From: Streptomyces sp. MMG1533
GTDB taxonomy: Bacteria; Actinomycetota; Actinomycetes; Streptomycetales; Streptomycetaceae
Reading direction: 5' to 3'
NCBI RefSeq assembly: GCF_001279775.1
Contig: NZ_LGDG01000233.1
Coordinates: forward strand, 5,707-69,706
DNA: 64,000 bases
The notes beneath the pieces are model-generated. The model was not told the DNA's origin, searched no databases, and worked only from the letters and a program-made list of their open reading frames with translations. The translations under genes were made by a program, and so were the position numbers. Shown one piece after another: positions 17,076 through 28,830 of this stretch. Position 1 is the first letter of the stretch; each line of letters opens with the position of its first letter.

Positions 17076-18095
17076 TCATCCGCCACCGTCGAGGTCCGTG
17101 CGCCGGCGGAGCACCCGCAGCTCGTGACCGAGGAGTTCCATCTCGTACAGCTTTCCCCGCGCGTTGTCGAAGGGGCGGTGGAGGACCATCATCAGCCGGT
17201 CGTCGAAGGTTCGGAACAGCATGCCGTGACCGCTGTCGCTGCGGACCAACGGCCGTTGCTGCTGCCAGGGCCCCGTGATGTCGCCGGACTTCGAGACGGC
17301 ACAGGTCTGCACATAGCCGCCGCTCACGGTGCCGTCCTGGCCGGCCGTGTTCTTTTCGTACGTCGACCACAGCATGAGCAGAGACCCGTCAGGGGTGCGG
17401 TACAGCTGCGGGCCGTCGGTGACATAGGGCGGGAGCTGATGCGGTACGCCGCCGGGGATCTGCTCGGTGATCCAGAACGCGTCCGAGGCCTTGAACAGGA
17501 AGACCGGATCTCCGATCGTCCCGGACAGGTCCCGAGTCAGCCGGATCGCTTCCATGGTCCCGTCGATGGTCTGCAGCCACTCGTGTGCGTACACCATCCA
17601 GGGCTGCCCGGACGGGTCGACATGGAGCGTGCCGTCGAGGGTCATCAGGTTCGCGGGCGGGGTGGGGCGTGAGGGGTCGATGACGGTGAAGGGACCCAGC
17701 AGCGAGTCGGAAACGGCCGTGATCGTGCCGCGCATGTGGTTCGGGATCTGGAACGGCGCGCCCCATTGGTCGGGGGGTGGCACCGGGAGCGGCTTGTCCT
17801 GGTTGTGCAGCGTGGTGAACAGGTAGTACCTGCCGCCCCATTCGTGCACCTCCGGCGCCCAACCGCCGTCGGTCGCCCAGATCCCGTTCTGCTCGGCGGT
17901 CAGGAAGACCACGACGGGACGCGTCCAGTCGCGCAGGTCGTGGCTGCGGTAGACCATCGTGCCGGTGCCGTCCACGCCCGACACGGAAGGGTCGTTGGAT
18001 GTGTAGAGGTGGTAGGTGCGGGTCTTCTTGTCGGCGACGACGAACGGATCGTGCAGCGGCATGTCGGGAAGTTGCATCAGTTCGATCTCGGCCAC
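17076..18095 (-). CDS. Glycoside hydrolase, family 43-like
   Basis: The 339-residue protein has a five-bladed propeller signature of GH43. The general-base Asp is in MPLHDPFVVAD (residues about 12-22). Next come WAPEVHEWGGRYYLFTT and the second Asp in LDGTLHVDPSGQPWMVYAHEW. The usual EGP general-acid position reads VTDGPQLYR. GH43 enzymes cleave arabinofuranosides, xylosides or galactosides. No signal peptide is seen, so it should act inside the cell. The start is taken as the GTG at 18093-18095; the ribosome site is poor. The gene follows the halogenase by 56 nt on the same strand, so it may belong to the PKS operon, perhaps trimming a glycosylated product; that is inference. Confidence 0.72.
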   Translation of the reverse strand: MAEIELMQLPDMPLHDPFVVADKKTRTYHLYTSNDPSVSGVDGTGTMVYRSHDLRDWTRPVVVFLTAEQNGIWATDGGWAPEVHEWGGRYYLFTTLHNQDKPLPVPPPDQWGAPFQIPNHMRGTITAVSDSLLGPFTVIDPSRPTPPANLMTLDGTLHVDPSGQPWMVYAHEWLQTIDGTMEAIRLTRDLSGTIGDPVFLFKASDAFWITEQIPGGVPHQLPPYVTDGPQLYRTPDGSLLMLWSTYEKNTAGQDGTVSGGYVQTCAVSKSGDITGPWQQQRPLVRSDSGHGMLFRTFDDRLMMVLHRPFDNARGKLYEMELLGHELRVLRRRTDLDGGG

Positions 18096-18151
18096 GGTCG
18101 AAGAATACGTCGACGTGGTGACGGCGGAAGCCGCGGACGGTTCCTGGAACC

Positions 18152-19654
18152 TCAGCGGCCGGGATCCACCCACGTGAGCCCGTCCTCCGAGGCCACCAGG
18201 CCGTCGGCGCGCAGCGGTGTCTCGTCCTCCAACGGGCCGCCGAAGACGCCCCGTTCCTGCAGGACCGCGCCCTCCTGGAAGACCTGGCGGATCGTGGCGG
18301 ACTCGAAGAGCGGGTTGCGCCGGCCGTCGGAGTCCGGGAGCCGGCCCACGGCCTCGTCGAGTTCCGAGGCGGCGGCCGTGAGCCGGGCGCCCGCCTCGGC
18401 GGGTCCGCCGAGGGACGTGTCGCCGGAGGCCAGACCGCCCACCAGGTCCACGAACGCCTCCAGTTCCGTCGTGTCGACGTGGGTGACCTTGCGGGCCTTC
18501 CAGAAGTACGACCGCTCGTCCTGGTGCATGTCGTAGAAGGACACCAGGAACTCGTGGAACAGCCCGTACTCGTGCCGGTAGCGGGCTTCGAACTCGTCGA
18601 AGAGGCGGCCCTCGTCCAGCGCCCCGGCGAGGCCGCTGTTGACGGACCGGGCCGCGAGCAGAGCGCCGTAGGTGGCCAGGTGCACTCCGGAGGACAGGAC
18701 CGGGTCGACGAAGCAGGCCGCGTCGCCCACCAGCACCATGCCGGGCCGCCACAGCCGGGACTTCCAGTACGACCAGTCCTTGCGGACCCGCACCTGGTCG
18801 TACGGCACTTCGGTGGCCTGCGGAACCCCGTGGAGGAGGTCCCGGACCTCGGGGCACGAGTCGATCAGCCGGCGCCAGGCCGTCACCGGGTCCCGCTGGA
18901 TCGCGGCGGTGTTCTCCCTGCTCACCACCGCTCCGACGCTGGTGAGGTCGTCCCGGAGCGGGATGTACCAGAGCCAGCCCTCGTCGAAGGCGGCACAGAA
19001 GATGTTGCCGTCGTTCGGTTTCGGGAGCCGCCTGCCTCCGGCGAAGTAGCCGAACACCGCGATGTTCCGGAAGAAGTCGGAGTACGTCCGCCTGCCGCCG
19101 ACCTCGCCGTGGATCCTGCTGCCGTTGCCGGAGGCGTCCACGACGTAGCGGGCCCTGGCCTCGCGGATCTCGCCGGACGGGCCGGTCCAGCCGACGCCCC
19201 GGACGCGTTCCTCGTCGGCGAGCACTCCTTTGACGCGGCAGCCCTCGCGTACGTCCACGCCGACCCGGCGGGCGTTGTCCAGGAGGATCGCGTCGAACCG
19301 GGACCGCTCGACCTGGTAGGCGAAGGAGGTCGGGTCGGCCAGCCGGGGGGAGAGCGCGAAGGAGAACTGCCACGGGTCCGGGTTCCGGCCCCAACGGAAG
19401 GTCCCGCCCCGCTTCGTCTTGAAGCCCGCCCGCGCGACCTCCTCCTCGACGCCCAGGATGCGGCACACCCCGTGCACGGTGGACGGGAGCAGCGACTCGC
19501 CGATCTGGTAGCGGGGGAACGTCTGCTGCTCCAGGAGGAGGACGCGGTGGCCCCGCAGGGCGACGGCCGACGCGGCGGTCGCCCCGGCCGGGCCGCCGCC
19601 CACGACGATCACGTCGAACTCCTCGGCCTCCGACTGCTCACCGGTGGGGTTCAC
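18152..19654 (-). CDS. FAD-dependent halogenase (CmlS/CndH type)
   Basis: The 500-residue protein has the FAD motif [13 protein letters not shown] (residues about 17-29) and [12 protein letters not shown]. It carries the halogenase signature WLWYIP (WxWxIP, residues 227-232), which separates flavin halogenases from monooxygenases. Lysines at FKTKRGG (79-81) are candidates for the chloramine lysine. The C-terminal part (from about residue 350) matches the extra domain of the CmlS/CndH branch, whose members act on small or carrier-bound substrates. Its GTG overlaps the PKS stop codon by 4 nt (GTGA), so it is translationally coupled to the PKS and very likely halogenates its product or a bound intermediate. 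Reduced flavin must come from a reductase elsewhere. Chloride versus bromide cannot be told. Confidence 0.88.
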   Translation of the reverse strand: MNPTGEQSEAEEFDVIVVGGGPAGATAASAVALRGHRVLLLEQQTFPRYQIGESLLPSTVHGVCRILGVEEEVARAGFKTKRGGTFRWGRNPDPWQFSFALSPRLADPTSFAYQVERSRFDAILLDNARRVGVDVREGCRVKGVLADEERVRGVGWTGPSGEIREARARYVVDASGNGSRIHGEVGGRRTYSDFFRNIAVFGYFAGGRRLPKPNDGNIFCAAFDEGWLWYIPLRDDLTSVGAVVSRENTAAIQRDPVTAWRRLIDSCPEVRDLLHGVPQATEVPYDQVRVRKDWSYWKSRLWRPGMVLVGDAACFVDPVLSSGVHLATYGALLAARSVNSGLAGALDEGRLFDEFEARYRHEYGLFHEFLVSFYDMHQDERSYFWKARKVTHVDTTELEAFVDLVGGLASGDTSLGGPAEAGARLTAAASELDEAVGRLPDSDGRRNPLFESATIRQVFQEGAVLQERGVFGGPLEDETPLRADGLVASEDGLTWVDPGR

Positions 19655-22600
19655 TGCTCTCCTTCTGTGGTCGGCGCCGACGGCGCGTCCGTGCGGCCGA
19701 GGGAGTCGAGCCAGGTGCGGACGGCCGCCACCGTGGTCGGGGTGTGGTCCTGCATGAACGAGAAGTGGTCGCCGGGAACGTCGGCGCGGGCGTGCGGCAG
19801 CGGCCACGAGGTCTGCCACTCGTCCGGCTCCGCGCCCGTCGCCATCTCGGGCGTCGGCTGCGTGGCCCGTACCAGCAGGGTCGGGGTGTCGACCGGTTCC
19901 GGGTCCCAGTCGAGGAACATGCGGGTGTACGCGCCCAGCGCCGCCACGCCGGTGTCCTCGTCCCCGGTGAACTGGTTGCCGCCCAGGCGCGGTGCGATGA
20001 CGGCCGCCAGGGACAGCAGCCACTCCTTGTCGCTGTTGGTCTCGTTGATGAGGTACGTGTCGAGCAGCACCTGACCGACGGGAGCCCTCCCCATGGCTTC
20101 GAGCCGCCGGGTCACGGCGTGGGCGACGGCGCCTCCGGTGCACATACCGACGACGGCGAAGGGCCGGTCGCCGACGTGCCGCAGCACGGTCTCCGCGTGG
20201 GTCCGGGCGAGCGTGTCCCGGTCGGCCGGCACGGCATTGCCCGCCCCGATGCCGGGGTGCGGGAGTTCGAGGACGTCCAGTTCGCCCTGGAAGTGAGCGT
20301 GGAACCGGGCGAATTCCCCACCGGGGGCGGCGAAGGGCGGGTGGTACCCGGTGAAGAAGACGAGCACCGGACGCTCGCCGGAGCCCTCGGCGCGCCGCAG
20401 CGGCGGGAGAGCGTGCTCCCGGCTGTCGGCCTCGTCGAAGGTCGGCACCGCCCAGGAGGCCGTGACCAGCATGTGCATCGCGGCGACCACCCGACCGGCC
20501 TCGCAGACCCGCCGGTAGAGCGAGGACAGCGTCTGCGCGGGCCGGTCGTCCGTCGGCGCGCGCTCCGGTTCCGTCGGGGTCTCGGGCAGGTCGTCGAGCA
20601 GACCCAGTGCGTGGCGGGCCAGCCCCTGGGCCGTCGGGTGCTCGAACACCACGGCGGCGGACAGCCTGAGCCGCAGGGCCATGCTCAGCCGGTTGCGGAC
20701 CTGGACCGCCATCAGCGAGTCGAAGCCCAGCTCGGCGAAGGACTTGCCGGCCGGGAGCGCGTCCGCGTCCGGGTACCCGAGGACGGCCGCCACGTCGGCG
20801 CTCATCAACTCCGCGAGCGCGTCCTCCCGTTGAGCGGAGGGCAGCTCGGCCAGCACCTTGCGCCAGGCTCCCGGCTCCCAGGGCTGCTCCGTACCGGGCG
20901 GGGAGTCGGTGGTGGCACGCCCGGTACCGGCGGCAGGCCTGCCTGGGGGCACCAGCCCGCGCAGGAGCGGTGGCACGGGCCCTGGGGCGGATCGGAGGCC
21001 GGCCCGGTCCAGCAGCATCGGCGCCAGCACGGGTTCGTCCGCGCGGAGCGCCGCGTCGAACAGAGCCAGGCCCTGCTCCACGGAGAGCGCCCGGAGCACC
21101 TCACCCGACCTTCGGCTCGGGGCGTCCGCACCGGCCATGCCACCCCCGTGCTCCCACGGGCCCCACGCCAAGGACACGGCAGGCAGGCCCAGTCGGGAGC
21201 GGTGGCGGGCCAGGGCGTCCAGGAAGGAGTTCGCCGCCGCGTAGTTGCCCTGACCGGCACGGCCCAGCAGGCCGGACACCGAGGAGAACAGGACGAACGC
21301 CGACAGGTCCAGATCCCGGGTCAACTCGTGCAGATGCCAGGCCGCGTCCGCCTTCGGCCGAAGTACCGTGGCCATTCGCTCGGGGGTCAGCGCGGCCAGC
21401 ACGCCGTCGTCCAGGACCCCGGCGGCATGCACCACGGCGGTCGGCGCGGGCGCGCAGCCCTTGATCACCTCGGCCAGTGCGTCGCGATCGCCCGCGTCGC
21501 AGGCCACGATCCGTACCTCGGCACCCAACTCCTCCAGCGTGCCGCGCAGTTCGTCGGCATTCGGCGCCTGGGGTCCTTGGCGTCCGGTGAGCAGCAGATG
21601 CCGTACGCCGTACGCGGCGACGAGATGACGGGCGAGCTCCGCGCCCAACGCACCGGTACCTCCCGTGATCAGGACCGTGCCGTCCGGACCGAAGGCACCG
21701 CCACCGGTGGAGAGTTCACTGTGACCGGCGAGTCGGGGTGCAGCCAACCGCCCTTGCCGCACGGAGAGTTGGGGCTCGCCGGTGGCCACCGCGGAGGGAA
21801 GCAGTCGCAGCGACTCGGGCCGACCGTCCACGTCGACGAGGACGACGCGGCCGGGCAGCTCCGCCTGGGCCGCACGCACCAGCCCCCACACGGCCGCCCC
21901 GGCCAGATCCGGTTCCGGTGCGGTCGCCTCGCGCGTCACCACCACCAGGCGGGAGCCCGCCGTCCGTGGGTCGTCCTGCCAGTCCTGGAGGGCACGGAGC
22001 ACCCTGCCGGTCAGCAGGTGTACGGCGGGCAGAGGGTCGGCATCCGTCATCGGTGCGCCGACGGCCATGACGACCACGGTGTCCGGCTCGGGCGCGTCGG
22101 CGCGCACGACGTCGGGAAGCAACCCGCCGAGGTCCAGCCGGTCAGGGCCTGCGAGCTCCCAGCATCCGGTGTCCACGCGATGCTGCACACCGCCGGGCGG
22201 CTCGACGGCGGTCCACTCGGGGCGCAGCAGGGCCCGCCGCACCACCTCGGCCGCCGGTACGGCCGTATCGGCCGGGAGTTCCCGGGTGGCCAGGGAATCC
22301 ACCCGCGCCACCGGGCGCCCCGTCGGGTCGGCGAGGGTCACCGAGACCGTGTCCGTCCCGCCCGGCGTGATCCGTACGCGTACCTCCGACGCGCCCGCCG
22401 CGTACAGGCGTACGCCGTTCCAGGCGAACGGCACCCGGATCGCGTCGGACTCGGGTGCGGAACCCGTGAGCAGCGGGGCGTGCAGTGCCGCGTCCAGCAG
22501 CGCCGGATGGATGCCGAACCGGTCGGGGCCCGCCGACTCCGCTTCGGGGAGGCGGACTTCCGCGAACAGTTCCTCGTCCCGCCGCCAGACCGCCCGTACG

Positions 22601-25600
22601 CCCCGGAAGGCCGGACCGTAGGCGAGGGGGCCGTCCGCGAGGGCGCCGTACGCGTCGGCGAGGCCGACCTCGGTCGCGCCCTGCGGCGGCCACACGGCGA
22701 GTTCCGTCTCCGGCCGAGCGGGCTCCGTGCCGCTGAGCACCCCTGTGGCGTGCCGGGTCCAGGTGCGTGCGGAGTCGTCCGCGGAGGGCCGGGCGTAGAC
22801 GTCGACCGGGCGCCGACCCGACTCGTCCGCCGTGCCCACGACGACCTGGACGCGTACGCCCGTGGCCGCGGGCAGGGGGAGCGGGGCCAGGACGACGAGT
22901 TCGTCGAGCGCGCCGCAGCCGACCTCGTCACCCGCGCGTACGGCCATCTCCACGAACGCCGTCGCGGGGACCAGGACCGTACCGCCGATCACATGGTCGG
23001 CCAGCCACGGCTGGGTCGCGGTGGAGAGCAGACCGGAGAACACCGTCCGGTCGGTGTCCGGCACGGCGAACGCCGGGCCCAGCAACGGGTGTTCGCGGGC
23101 GTCCGCAGTGGGGCCGGGGGTGCGCGGAGCGTCCAGCCAGTACCGCCGGCGCTGGAACGCGTACGTCGGCAGGTCGACCCGCCGCGCACCGGTGCCGGCG
23201 AACACCGCGGGCCAGTCGACTCGCGCCCCGCGCACATGGAGCCGGGCCACGGCGGACAGGAGCGTCTTGGGCTCGTGCTCGCCGCCACGGGTCGCGACGG
23301 CGAACACAGGGGCGGGGACCTCGTCGTCCGCACCGGTCAGGCAGTCCTCGGCCGCGGCGGTGAGCGCGGGGCCGGGGCCGAGCTCCAGGAACGCCGACAC
23401 GCCGTTGTCCCCGAGCCACCGCACGGCGTCGGCGAACCGCACCGGCAGACGGGCGTGCCGTACCCAGTACTCCGGCGAACACAGTTCCCCGGGCTCGGCC
23501 GGGCGACCCGACACGCCCGAGACCACCGGGATCCGCGGCGGCCGGAAGGTCAGCCCTTCAGCGACGCGGCGGAAGTCTTCGAGCATCGGTTCCACCAGCG
23601 GCGAGTGGAAGGCATGGCCGACCCGCAGGCGTACGGTCCTGCGGTTGCGTGCCTCGAAGGCGGCGGCGACGGCGAGCACCGAGTCGCGGACGCCGGAGAT
23701 CACCACGGAGCGCGGTCCGTTGACGGAGGCGATCGCCACCTCGTCGCTTCGGCCGCCGAACTCCGGTAGTGCAGCGAGGACTTCCTCTTCCGTCGCGTGC
23801 AGCGCCACCATCGCCCCGCCCCCGGGCAGGGCATGCATCAACCGGCCCCGGGCCGCGACGAGTTGTGCCGCGTCCGCCAGGTCCAGCACTCCGGCGACAT
23901 GGGCCGCCGCCAGCTCTCCCACGGAATGGCCGGTCAGGAAGTCGGCGTGCACTCCCCAGGACTCCAACAGCCGGAACAACGCCACCTCGAAGGCGAAGAG
24001 ACCGGCCTGGGTGAAGTCCGTACGGTCGAGGAGGGTGGCCTCCGGTGTTCCGGGCTCGGCGGACAGCACCGTCTCCAGCGGTCGCTCGAGACGGCCGCTC
24101 AGTTCCCGGCAGACCTCGTCGAAGGCCGAGTCGAAGACGGGGAACGCGGCGCGCAACTCGGCGCCCATACGGACACGTTGAGCACCCTGGCCGGTGAACA
24201 GGAAGGCCGTACGGAGGCCGGGATCCGCCACGGCCGGCGTCGCGCCCCTGCCATCGGCGAGCGCATGCAACGCGGCCGACATCCGCGCCCGGTCGCCGCA
24301 GGGCACCATCGCCCGGTGCGGGAGCGGCGACCTCGACACGGCGAGGGAGAAGCCGACGTCGGTCGCGGACAGGTCGGGCCGGGCCGCCAAGTGGTCCGCC
24401 AGGCGGCGGGCTTGGGCCCGCAGGGCACCGTCGTCGGCGCCGGAGAGCAGCCAGGGCACCGGCACCTCTGCGGCACCCGCCCCCGTACCGGGAGGCTGCT
24501 CGGGTTCCTCCAGGATCACGTGGGCGTTGGTCCCGCCGATACCGAAGGCCGACACGCCGGCCCGGCGCGGCCCGGAGTCCGTCGCGGGCCACGGGCGGGC
24601 CTCGGTCAGCAGTTCCACCCGGCCCGCCGACCAGTCGACGTGCGGGCTGGGTGCCTGTGCGTGCAGGGTGCGCGGGAGCTCCTCGTGCCGCATGGCCTGC
24701 ACCATCTTGATGACACCGGCGACTCCTGCGGCCGCCTGGGTGTGCCCGAGGTTGGACTTGACCGAGCCCAGCCACAGCGGCGGCCGCTCCTCGTCCCGTC
24801 CTTGGCCGTAGGCGGCCAGCAGGGCCCGCGCCTCGACGGGGTCGCCGAGCGTGGTGCCCGTGCCGTGCGCCTCCACCGCGTCCACGTCGCCCGCGCGGAG
24901 CCCGGCGTCGGCCAACGCCCTCTCGATCAGCTGCTGTTGGGCCTGCCCGTTGGGTGCCGTCAGGCCGTTGGAAGCGCCGTCGGAGTTGACGGCGGAGCCG
25001 CGCAGCACGGCCAGCACCGGGTGGCCGTGGCGGCGGGCGTCGGACAGCCGCTCCAGCAGGACCAGTCCCGCGCCCTCGCCCCAGGCGGTGCCGTCCGCCG
25101 AGGCCGAGAACGACTTGCAGCGGCCGTCGGGGGAGAGGCCGCGCTGGCGGCTGAACGCGGTGAACGGCTTGGGCGTCGCCATCACCGTGACCCCGCCGGC
25201 CAGGGCGAGGGAGCACTCCCCGGAGCGCAGCGCCTTCGCCGCCCAGTGCAGGGCCACCAGGGAGGAGGAGCACGCGGTGTCGACCGTGATCGACGGCCCG
25301 CGCAGGCCGTACACGTACGAGATGCGGCCGGAGGCCACGCTGCCGGCCGAGCCCAGGCCCAGATGGGCCTCCAGCTCGTGCTGGGTGAAGCGGGCGGAGT
25401 AGTCGCCGTGCATCACGCCGACGAACACCCCCGTGTCGCTCTCGCGCAGCGCGGCCGGATCGATGCCCGCCCGCTCCCAGACCTCCCACGAGGTCTCGAG
25501 CAGCAGCCGTTGCTGCGGGTCCATCGACAGCGCCTCACGCGGAGAGATCCCGAACAGGCCCGCGTCGAACTCCGCGGCGTGGTGCAGGAAGCCGCCGCTG

Positions 25601-27756
25601 CGGGTGTACGAGGTGCCGACCCGGTCCGGGTCGGGGTCGTACAGGGCGGCCAGGTCCCAGCCCCGGTCGGTGGGGAAGTCCGAGATCGCGTCCCCGCCCT
25701 TGGACACCAGTCGCCAGAGGTCCTCGGGGGAGTGGACGTCACCGGGATAGCGGCAGCCCATGGCGACGATCACCACCGGATCGTCCGTTCTCGCTTCAGA
25801 GGCGGAGGACGGCGGACTGGTGGGCACCGGGGTGAAGAGGGTGCTGTGCACGTGCTGCGCCAGGGCCGACGGGGTGGGGTGGTCGAAGACCAGCGTCGAG
25901 GGAAGCCGCAGGCCGGTCGCCTCGCCGAGCCGTTCGATCAGCGTGACGGCGCCCGCGGAGGTCAGTCCGAGATCGGTGAAGGGGCTGTCGGCGTCGAGAT
26001 CGGCGGGGGTGCTGTCGCCGTCGGGTCGTTGGGCCGGTCCGTCGCCGCAGACCGCGGCCGTCTCCGCGAGCACCGCCTCGCGCAGCGCACGTTCCCGCCC
26101 CTGAGGCGTCAGCGACAGCAGCCGCCGGCGCAGCGCTCCGTCGGCCGCCGTCGGGGAGGGCAGGGCCGGGCGGACCTCGGACGCCGCGCGGGCCAGGTCG
26201 GGCAGGACCGCGTGGCGGGCGATCTTGCCGGACGCCGTACGCGGGACGGCCGCGATCTCACGGATCTCGACGGGCAGCTTGTAGTCGGCCAGCCGTGTGC
26301 GGCACGCGGCCAGTACCCGGCGCGGCTCGAACCCGTCCGGTCCCGGTACGACGTAGGCCACCGGGACCTCGCCGAGGACGTCGTGCGGCCTGCCCACCAC
26401 CACCGCGTCCCGCACGCCGGGACAGAGCAGCAGGGCCTGCTCGACCTCCGTGGGGTGGATGTTCTCCCCGCCGCGGATGATCAGTTCGCTGACCCGGCCG
26501 GTGAGCGTGAGATGGCCGTGTTCGACGCGTCGGCCGAGGTCACCGGTGCGGTACCAGCCGCCCCGCAGCGCGGCCTCGGTCGCCTCGGCCTGGTGGTGGT
26601 ACCCGGTCATCAGGCTCGGCCCGCGCACCCAGATCTCGCCCTCGTCGCCGTCCGCGACATCGTTGCCAGAACCGGGATCGACGAGCCGTACGTCCATTCC
26701 CGGGACCGGTGGTCCACAGGACCCGTCGACCCGCGGCCCGTCCGGCCGGTTCACCGCGATCATCCCGCAGGTCTCGGTGCTGCCGTACGCGTCGAGCAGC
26801 GGCGCCCCCAGGAGGTCCTCCACCGCCCGGCGCAGGGCCGGCGCACTCGGGGCGCCCGCCACGACACAGGTGCGCAGCCTCGGCAGGGGCGAGGCGTCCT
26901 CGGCCGCCGAGGCCACCAGCCGGTGGTAGACGGCGGGCACCCCCGCCAGGACGGTGTACGGGCCGCCGAGAGATTCGTGAGGCGTGCGCAGCTCCCGCAA
27001 CAGGCCGCCGGGCGGCAGGAGTTCACCGGTGATCCGGGCGCTCGCGCCGACGGCGGTGATTCCCAGGATCGCGAGCGAGTGCCCGAAGCTGTGGAACAGC
27101 GGGAGCGGCCAGAGCAGCCGGTCCTCGGGCGAGAGCCCGAAGATCGGGGCGTAACAGGCCGCCACCGACCACAGGGCGGCGCGCTGCGTGGACAGCACGC
27201 CCTTGGGGCGATGGGTGGTCCCGGACGTGTAGAGCATCCAGGCCGGCTCGTCCAGCGCGAGGTCGTCCCGCGGCGGTTCGGCGGGCTCGGCCGCGGCCGC
27301 CTCCTCGAAGCCGGCCGTGCCGTCGGCGGCGTCCGCCGGGACCGGTCCCGTGCCGGTGAGCAGGATGCGCATGCGGCCGGGCCCGGGACCCACGCGCCGC
27401 AGTCGGGCGAGGTGCGCCAGGTCCGTGACGACGACCGAGGCCCCGCTGTCCTCCAGGAAATGGGCGAGCTCGGCGTCGGACGACCGGGGATTGAGCGGCA
27501 CACCGACCGCCCCCGCCCGGACGGTGGCGAGAACGCTCTCCACCATCTCCACGCAGTTGCCCAGACAGATCGCGACCCGGTCACCCCGCCCGACGCCCGC
27601 CCGGGCGAGATACGCGGCCAGCCGGCCGGTGCGCCGCTCCAACTCGGCGTAGGTGACACCACGCACGTCGTCGGCGTACGCCACACGTGACGGCCGGCTC
27701 TCGGCGTGCGCCTTCAGCAGCTCCGGCAGCGGCCGGATCAGCTCGTCGTGCGTCAT
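19651..27756 (-). CDS. Single-protein type I polyketide synthase: AL-ACP-KS-AT-DH-KR-ACP-TE
   Basis: The protein has 2701 residues. The acyl-CoA-ligase-like loading domain (1-525) has [28 protein letters not shown] and the lysine of [13 protein letters not shown]1 (about 560-640) has Ser in [12 protein letters not shown] (658-1085) has Cys829 in DTACSSS, His964 in EAHGTGTT and His1005 in SNLGHT. AT (about 1183-1475) has GHSVGE, and HAFH at 1381-1384 predicts malonyl-CoA. DH (about 1555-1830) has His1588 in [10 protein letters not shown] and Asp1755 in [12 protein letters not shown] (about 2025-2215) has GGTGALG, LDD at 2115-2117 (B type) and Tyr2172 in [12 protein letters not shown]2 has Ser2347 in LGFDSL. 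TE (about 2463-2690) has GMCTGG with Cys2539 in place of Ser, plus Asp2566 and His2664. All domains look active. One extension, reduction and dehydration of the loaded acid should give a probably trans-2-enoyl chain. The starter acid is unknown. The gene diverges from the Nudix gene and is coupled to the halogenase. Confidence 0.92.
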   Translation of the reverse strand: MTHDELIRPLPELLKAHAESRPSRVAYADDVRGVTYAELERRTGRLAAYLARAGVGRGDRVAICLGNCVEMVESVLATVRAGAVGVPLNPRSSDAELAHFLEDSGASVVVTDLAHLARLRRVGPGPGRMRILLTGTGPVPADAADGTAGFEEAAAAEPAEPPRDDLALDEPAWMLYTSGTTHRPKGVLSTQRAALWSVAACYAPIFGLSPEDRLLWPLPLFHSFGHSLAILGITAVGASARITGELLPPGGLLRELRTPHESLGGPYTVLAGVPAVYHRLVASAAEDASPLPRLRTCVVAGAPSAPALRRAVEDLLGAPLLDAYGSTETCGMIAVNRPDGPRVDGSCGPPVPGMDVRLVDPGSGNDVADGDEGEIWVRGPSLMTGYHHQAEATEAALRGGWYRTGDLGRRVEHGHLTLTGRVSELIIRGGENIHPTEVEQALLLCPGVRDAVVVGRPHDVLGEVPVAYVVPGPDGFEPRRVLAACRTRLADYKLPVEIREIAAVPRTASGKIARHAVLPDLARAASEVRPALPSPTAADGALRRRLLSLTPQGRERALREAVLAETAAVCGDGPAQRPDGDSTPADLDADSPFTDLGLTSAGAVTLIERLGEATGLRLPSTLVFDHPTPSALAQHVHSTLFTPVPTSPPSSASEARTDDPVVIVAMGCRYPGDVHSPEDLWRLVSKGGDAISDFPTDRGWDLAALYDPDPDRVGTSYTRSGGFLHHAAEFDAGLFGISPREALSMDPQQRLLLETSWEVWERAGIDPAALRESDTGVFVGVMHGDYSARFTQHELEAHLGLGSAGSVASGRISYVYGLRGPSITVDTACSSSLVALHWAAKALRSGECSLALAGGVTVMATPKPFTAFSRQRGLSPDGRCKSFSASADGTAWGEGAGLVLLERLSDARRHGHPVLAVLRGSAVNSDGASNGLTAPNGQAQQQLIERALADAGLRAGDVDAVEAHGTGTTLGDPVEARALLAAYGQGRDEERPPLWLGSVKSNLGHTQAAAGVAGVIKMVQAMRHEELPRTLHAQAPSPHVDWSAGRVELLTEARPWPATDSGPRRAGVSAFGIGGTNAHVILEEPEQPPGTGAGAAEVPVPWLLSGADDGALRAQARRLADHLAARPDLSATDVGFSLAVSRSPLPHRAMVPCGDRARMSAALHALADGRGATPAVADPGLRTAFLFTGQGAQRVRMGAELRAAFPVFDSAFDEVCRELSGRLERPLETVLSAEPGTPEATLLDRTDFTQAGLFAFEVALFRLLESWGVHADFLTGHSVGELAAAHVAGVLDLADAAQLVAARGRLMHALPGGGAMVALHATEEEVLAALPEFGGRSDEVAIASVNGPRSVVISGVRDSVLAVAAAFEARNRRTVRLRVGHAFHSPLVEPMLEDFRRVAEGLTFRPPRIPVVSGVSGRPAEPGELCSPEYWVRHARLPVRFADAVRWLGDNGVSAFLELGPGPALTAAAEDCLTGADDEVPAPVFAVATRGGEHEPKTLLSAVARLHVRGARVDWPAVFAGTGARRVDLPTYAFQRRRYWLDAPRTPGPTADAREHPLLGPAFAVPDTDRTVFSGLLSTATQPWLADHVIGGTVLVPATAFVEMAVRAGDEVGCGALDELVVLAPLPLPAATGVRVQVVVGTADESGRRPVDVYARPSADDSARTWTRHATGVLSGTEPARPETELAVWPPQGATEVGLADAYGALADGPLAYGPAFRGVRAVWRRDEELFAEVRLPEAESAGPDRFGIHPALLDAALHAPLLTGSAPESDAIRVPFAWNGVRLYAAGASEVRVRITPGGTDTVSVTLADPTGRPVARVDSLATRELPADTAVPAAEVVRRALLRPEWTAVEPPGGVQHRVDTGCWELAGPDRLDLGGLLPDVVRADAPEPDTVVVMAVGAPMTDADPLPAVHLLTGRVLRALQDWQDDPRTAGSRLVVVTREATAPEPDLAGAAVWGLVRAAQAELPGRVVLVDVDGRPESLRLLPSAVATGEPQLSVRQGRLAAPRLAGHSELSTGGGAFGPDGTVLITGGTGALGAELARHLVAAYGVRHLLLTGRQGPQAPNADELRGTLEELGAEVRIVACDAGDRDALAEVIKGCAPAPTAVVHAAGVLDDGVLAALTPERMATVLRPKADAAWHLHELTRDLDLSAFVLFSSVSGLLGRAGQGNYAAANSFLDALARHRSRLGLPAVSLAWGPWEHGGGMAGADAPSRRSGEVLRALSVEQGLALFDAALRADEPVLAPMLLDRAGLRSAPGPVPPLLRGLVPPGRPAAGTGRATTDSPPGTEQPWEPGAWRKVLAELPSAQREDALAELMSADVAAVLGYPDADALPAGKSFAELGFDSLMAVQVRNRLSMALRLRLSAAVVFEHPTAQGLARHALGLLDDLPETPTEPERAPTDDRPAQTLSSLYRRVCEAGRVVAAMHMLVTASWAVPTFDEADSREHALPPLRRAEGSGERPVLVFFTGYHPPFAAPGGEFARFHAHFQGELDVLELPHPGIGAGNAVPADRDTLARTHAETVLRHVGDRPFAVVGMCTGGAVAHAVTRRLEAMGRAPVGQVLLDTYLINETNSDKEWLLSLAAVIAPRLGGNQFTGDEDTGVAALGAYTRMFLDWDPEPVDTPTLLVRATQPTPEMATGAEPDEWQTSWPLPHARADVPGDHFSFMQDHTPTTVAAVRTWLDSLGRTDAPSAPTTEGEQ

Positions 27757-27951
27757 GTACCCGCCCCTCCGGCACGTGGTGCAGCACGGCCGCCGTCAAT
27801 CGCCTTGCAGAGCAACGGTATTGAGCGTACGGGCAGGCCAGCCGGATGATCGAAGATTTGGGCGACCGGCGCCCGGAGCGTCCGGGCGCCGCCGGATGGT
27901 AGAAGCAGGCATGACCAACTTGCACTCTCCCTCCTCCGCAGCGGACATCCG

Positions 27952-28614
27952 ATGACCGCCGGCGTCGACACCCCCGACCGCCGGGGCCGCACCGGGCTCG
28001 ACCGCACCGGCCGGGATCTCACCGGCAACCCGCGGGTCAAGGTGCGGGACGTGACCCTGCTGTCCAGCCACTGGTACGTCGAACGCACCACGGTCTTCGA
28101 CTTCCGGCACGCCGACGGCACTTGGAGCACCCAGGAGCGCGAGACGCACGATCGCGGCAACGGGGCCACCATGCTGCTGTACGACGCCGATCGCGAAACC
28201 GTGCTGCTCACCCGCCAGTTCCGCTTCCCGGTCTACGTCAACGGTCACCCCGACGGCCTGCTGGTCGAGACTCCGGGCGGACTGCTCGACGACGATGACG
28301 AGCACCCGGAGATCGCCGTACGCCGCGAGGTCGTCGAGGAGACCGGGCACACCATCGGCGACGTCCAGCACGTCTTCGACGTCTACATGAGCCCGGGTTC
28401 GGTCACCGAACGCGTCAGCTTCTACGCCGCCGCCTACGGCCCCTCGACCCGCACCCACGAGGGCGGCGGCCTGGAGGAGGAGGGCGAGGACATCGAGATC
28501 CTCGAACTGCCCTTCCGCAGGGCCCTGGAGATGATCCGCACCGGAGAGATCGCCGACGCGAAGACGATCATGCTCCTGCAGTGGGCGGCACTGGAGGGGC
28601 CGTTCGCCCGCTGA
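27952..28614 (+). CDS. Nudix hydrolase (NudK / ADP-sugar pyrophosphatase-like)
   Basis: The 220-residue protein contains a Nudix box, GGLLDDDDEHPEIAVRRE with VVEETG (about residues 110-133), one residue longer than the usual GX5E spacing. The preceding LLTRQFRFPVYVNGH and following VYMSPGSVTERVSFYAAAY match the NudK/ADP-ribose pyrophosphatase branch, which hydrolyses nucleotide-sugar diphosphates with Mg2+. It is cytoplasmic and monocistronic, divergent from the PKS with a 195-nt gap. The first 30 residues are Arg/Asp-rich, so the true start may be later. Fragments of the gene recur at 28735-28766 (5' part) and 57738-57868 (3' part). Confidence 0.85.
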   Translation: MTAGVDTPDRRGRTGLDRTGRDLTGNPRVKVRDVTLLSSHWYVERTTVFDFRHADGTWSTQERETHDRGNGATMLLYDADRETVLLTRQFRFPVYVNGHPDGLLVETPGGLLDDDDEHPEIAVRREVVEETGHTIGDVQHVFDVYMSPGSVTERVSFYAAAYGPSTRTHEGGGLEEEGEDIEILELPFRRALEMIRTGEIADAKTIMLLQWAALEGPFAR

Positions 28615-28734
28615 GCCGGAGGGTGAGGCGGGTGAGGCCCGTGCGGTGGGCGAGGCGGGTGAGGCGGCCTTGCGGCATCGGCGACGAGTACGGCGGCTGT
28701 CGACGCGAGTGATCAAGCGTCATGGGCGACCGAA

Positions 28735-28766
28735 GCCGGCGTCGACACCCCGGACCGCCGGGGCCG
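28735..28766. repeat. Partial copy of the Nudix gene 5' end
   Basis: These 32 bases match 27959-27990 (codons about 3-13 of the Nudix gene, AGVDTPDRRGR) with a single mismatch. The surrounding 28615-28830 stretch has GTGAGGCGG-type repeats and no gene. It looks like debris of a duplication. Confidence 0.6.
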
Positions 28767-28830
28767 GCGGTTCCCTTGCCGGCCGCCGTGGCCGCCGTGG
28801 CCACCGTTTGGAGACTCGCCTCCGCGCCCC

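Noticed and set aside
19744..27690. Very long open frames on the plus strand opposite the PKS (1341 and 1297 codons)
   Set aside because: They are shadows of a GC-rich coding strand: Arg/Gly/His/Val-rich composition, no domains, and no ribosome sites. The minus-strand PKS explains the DNA fully.
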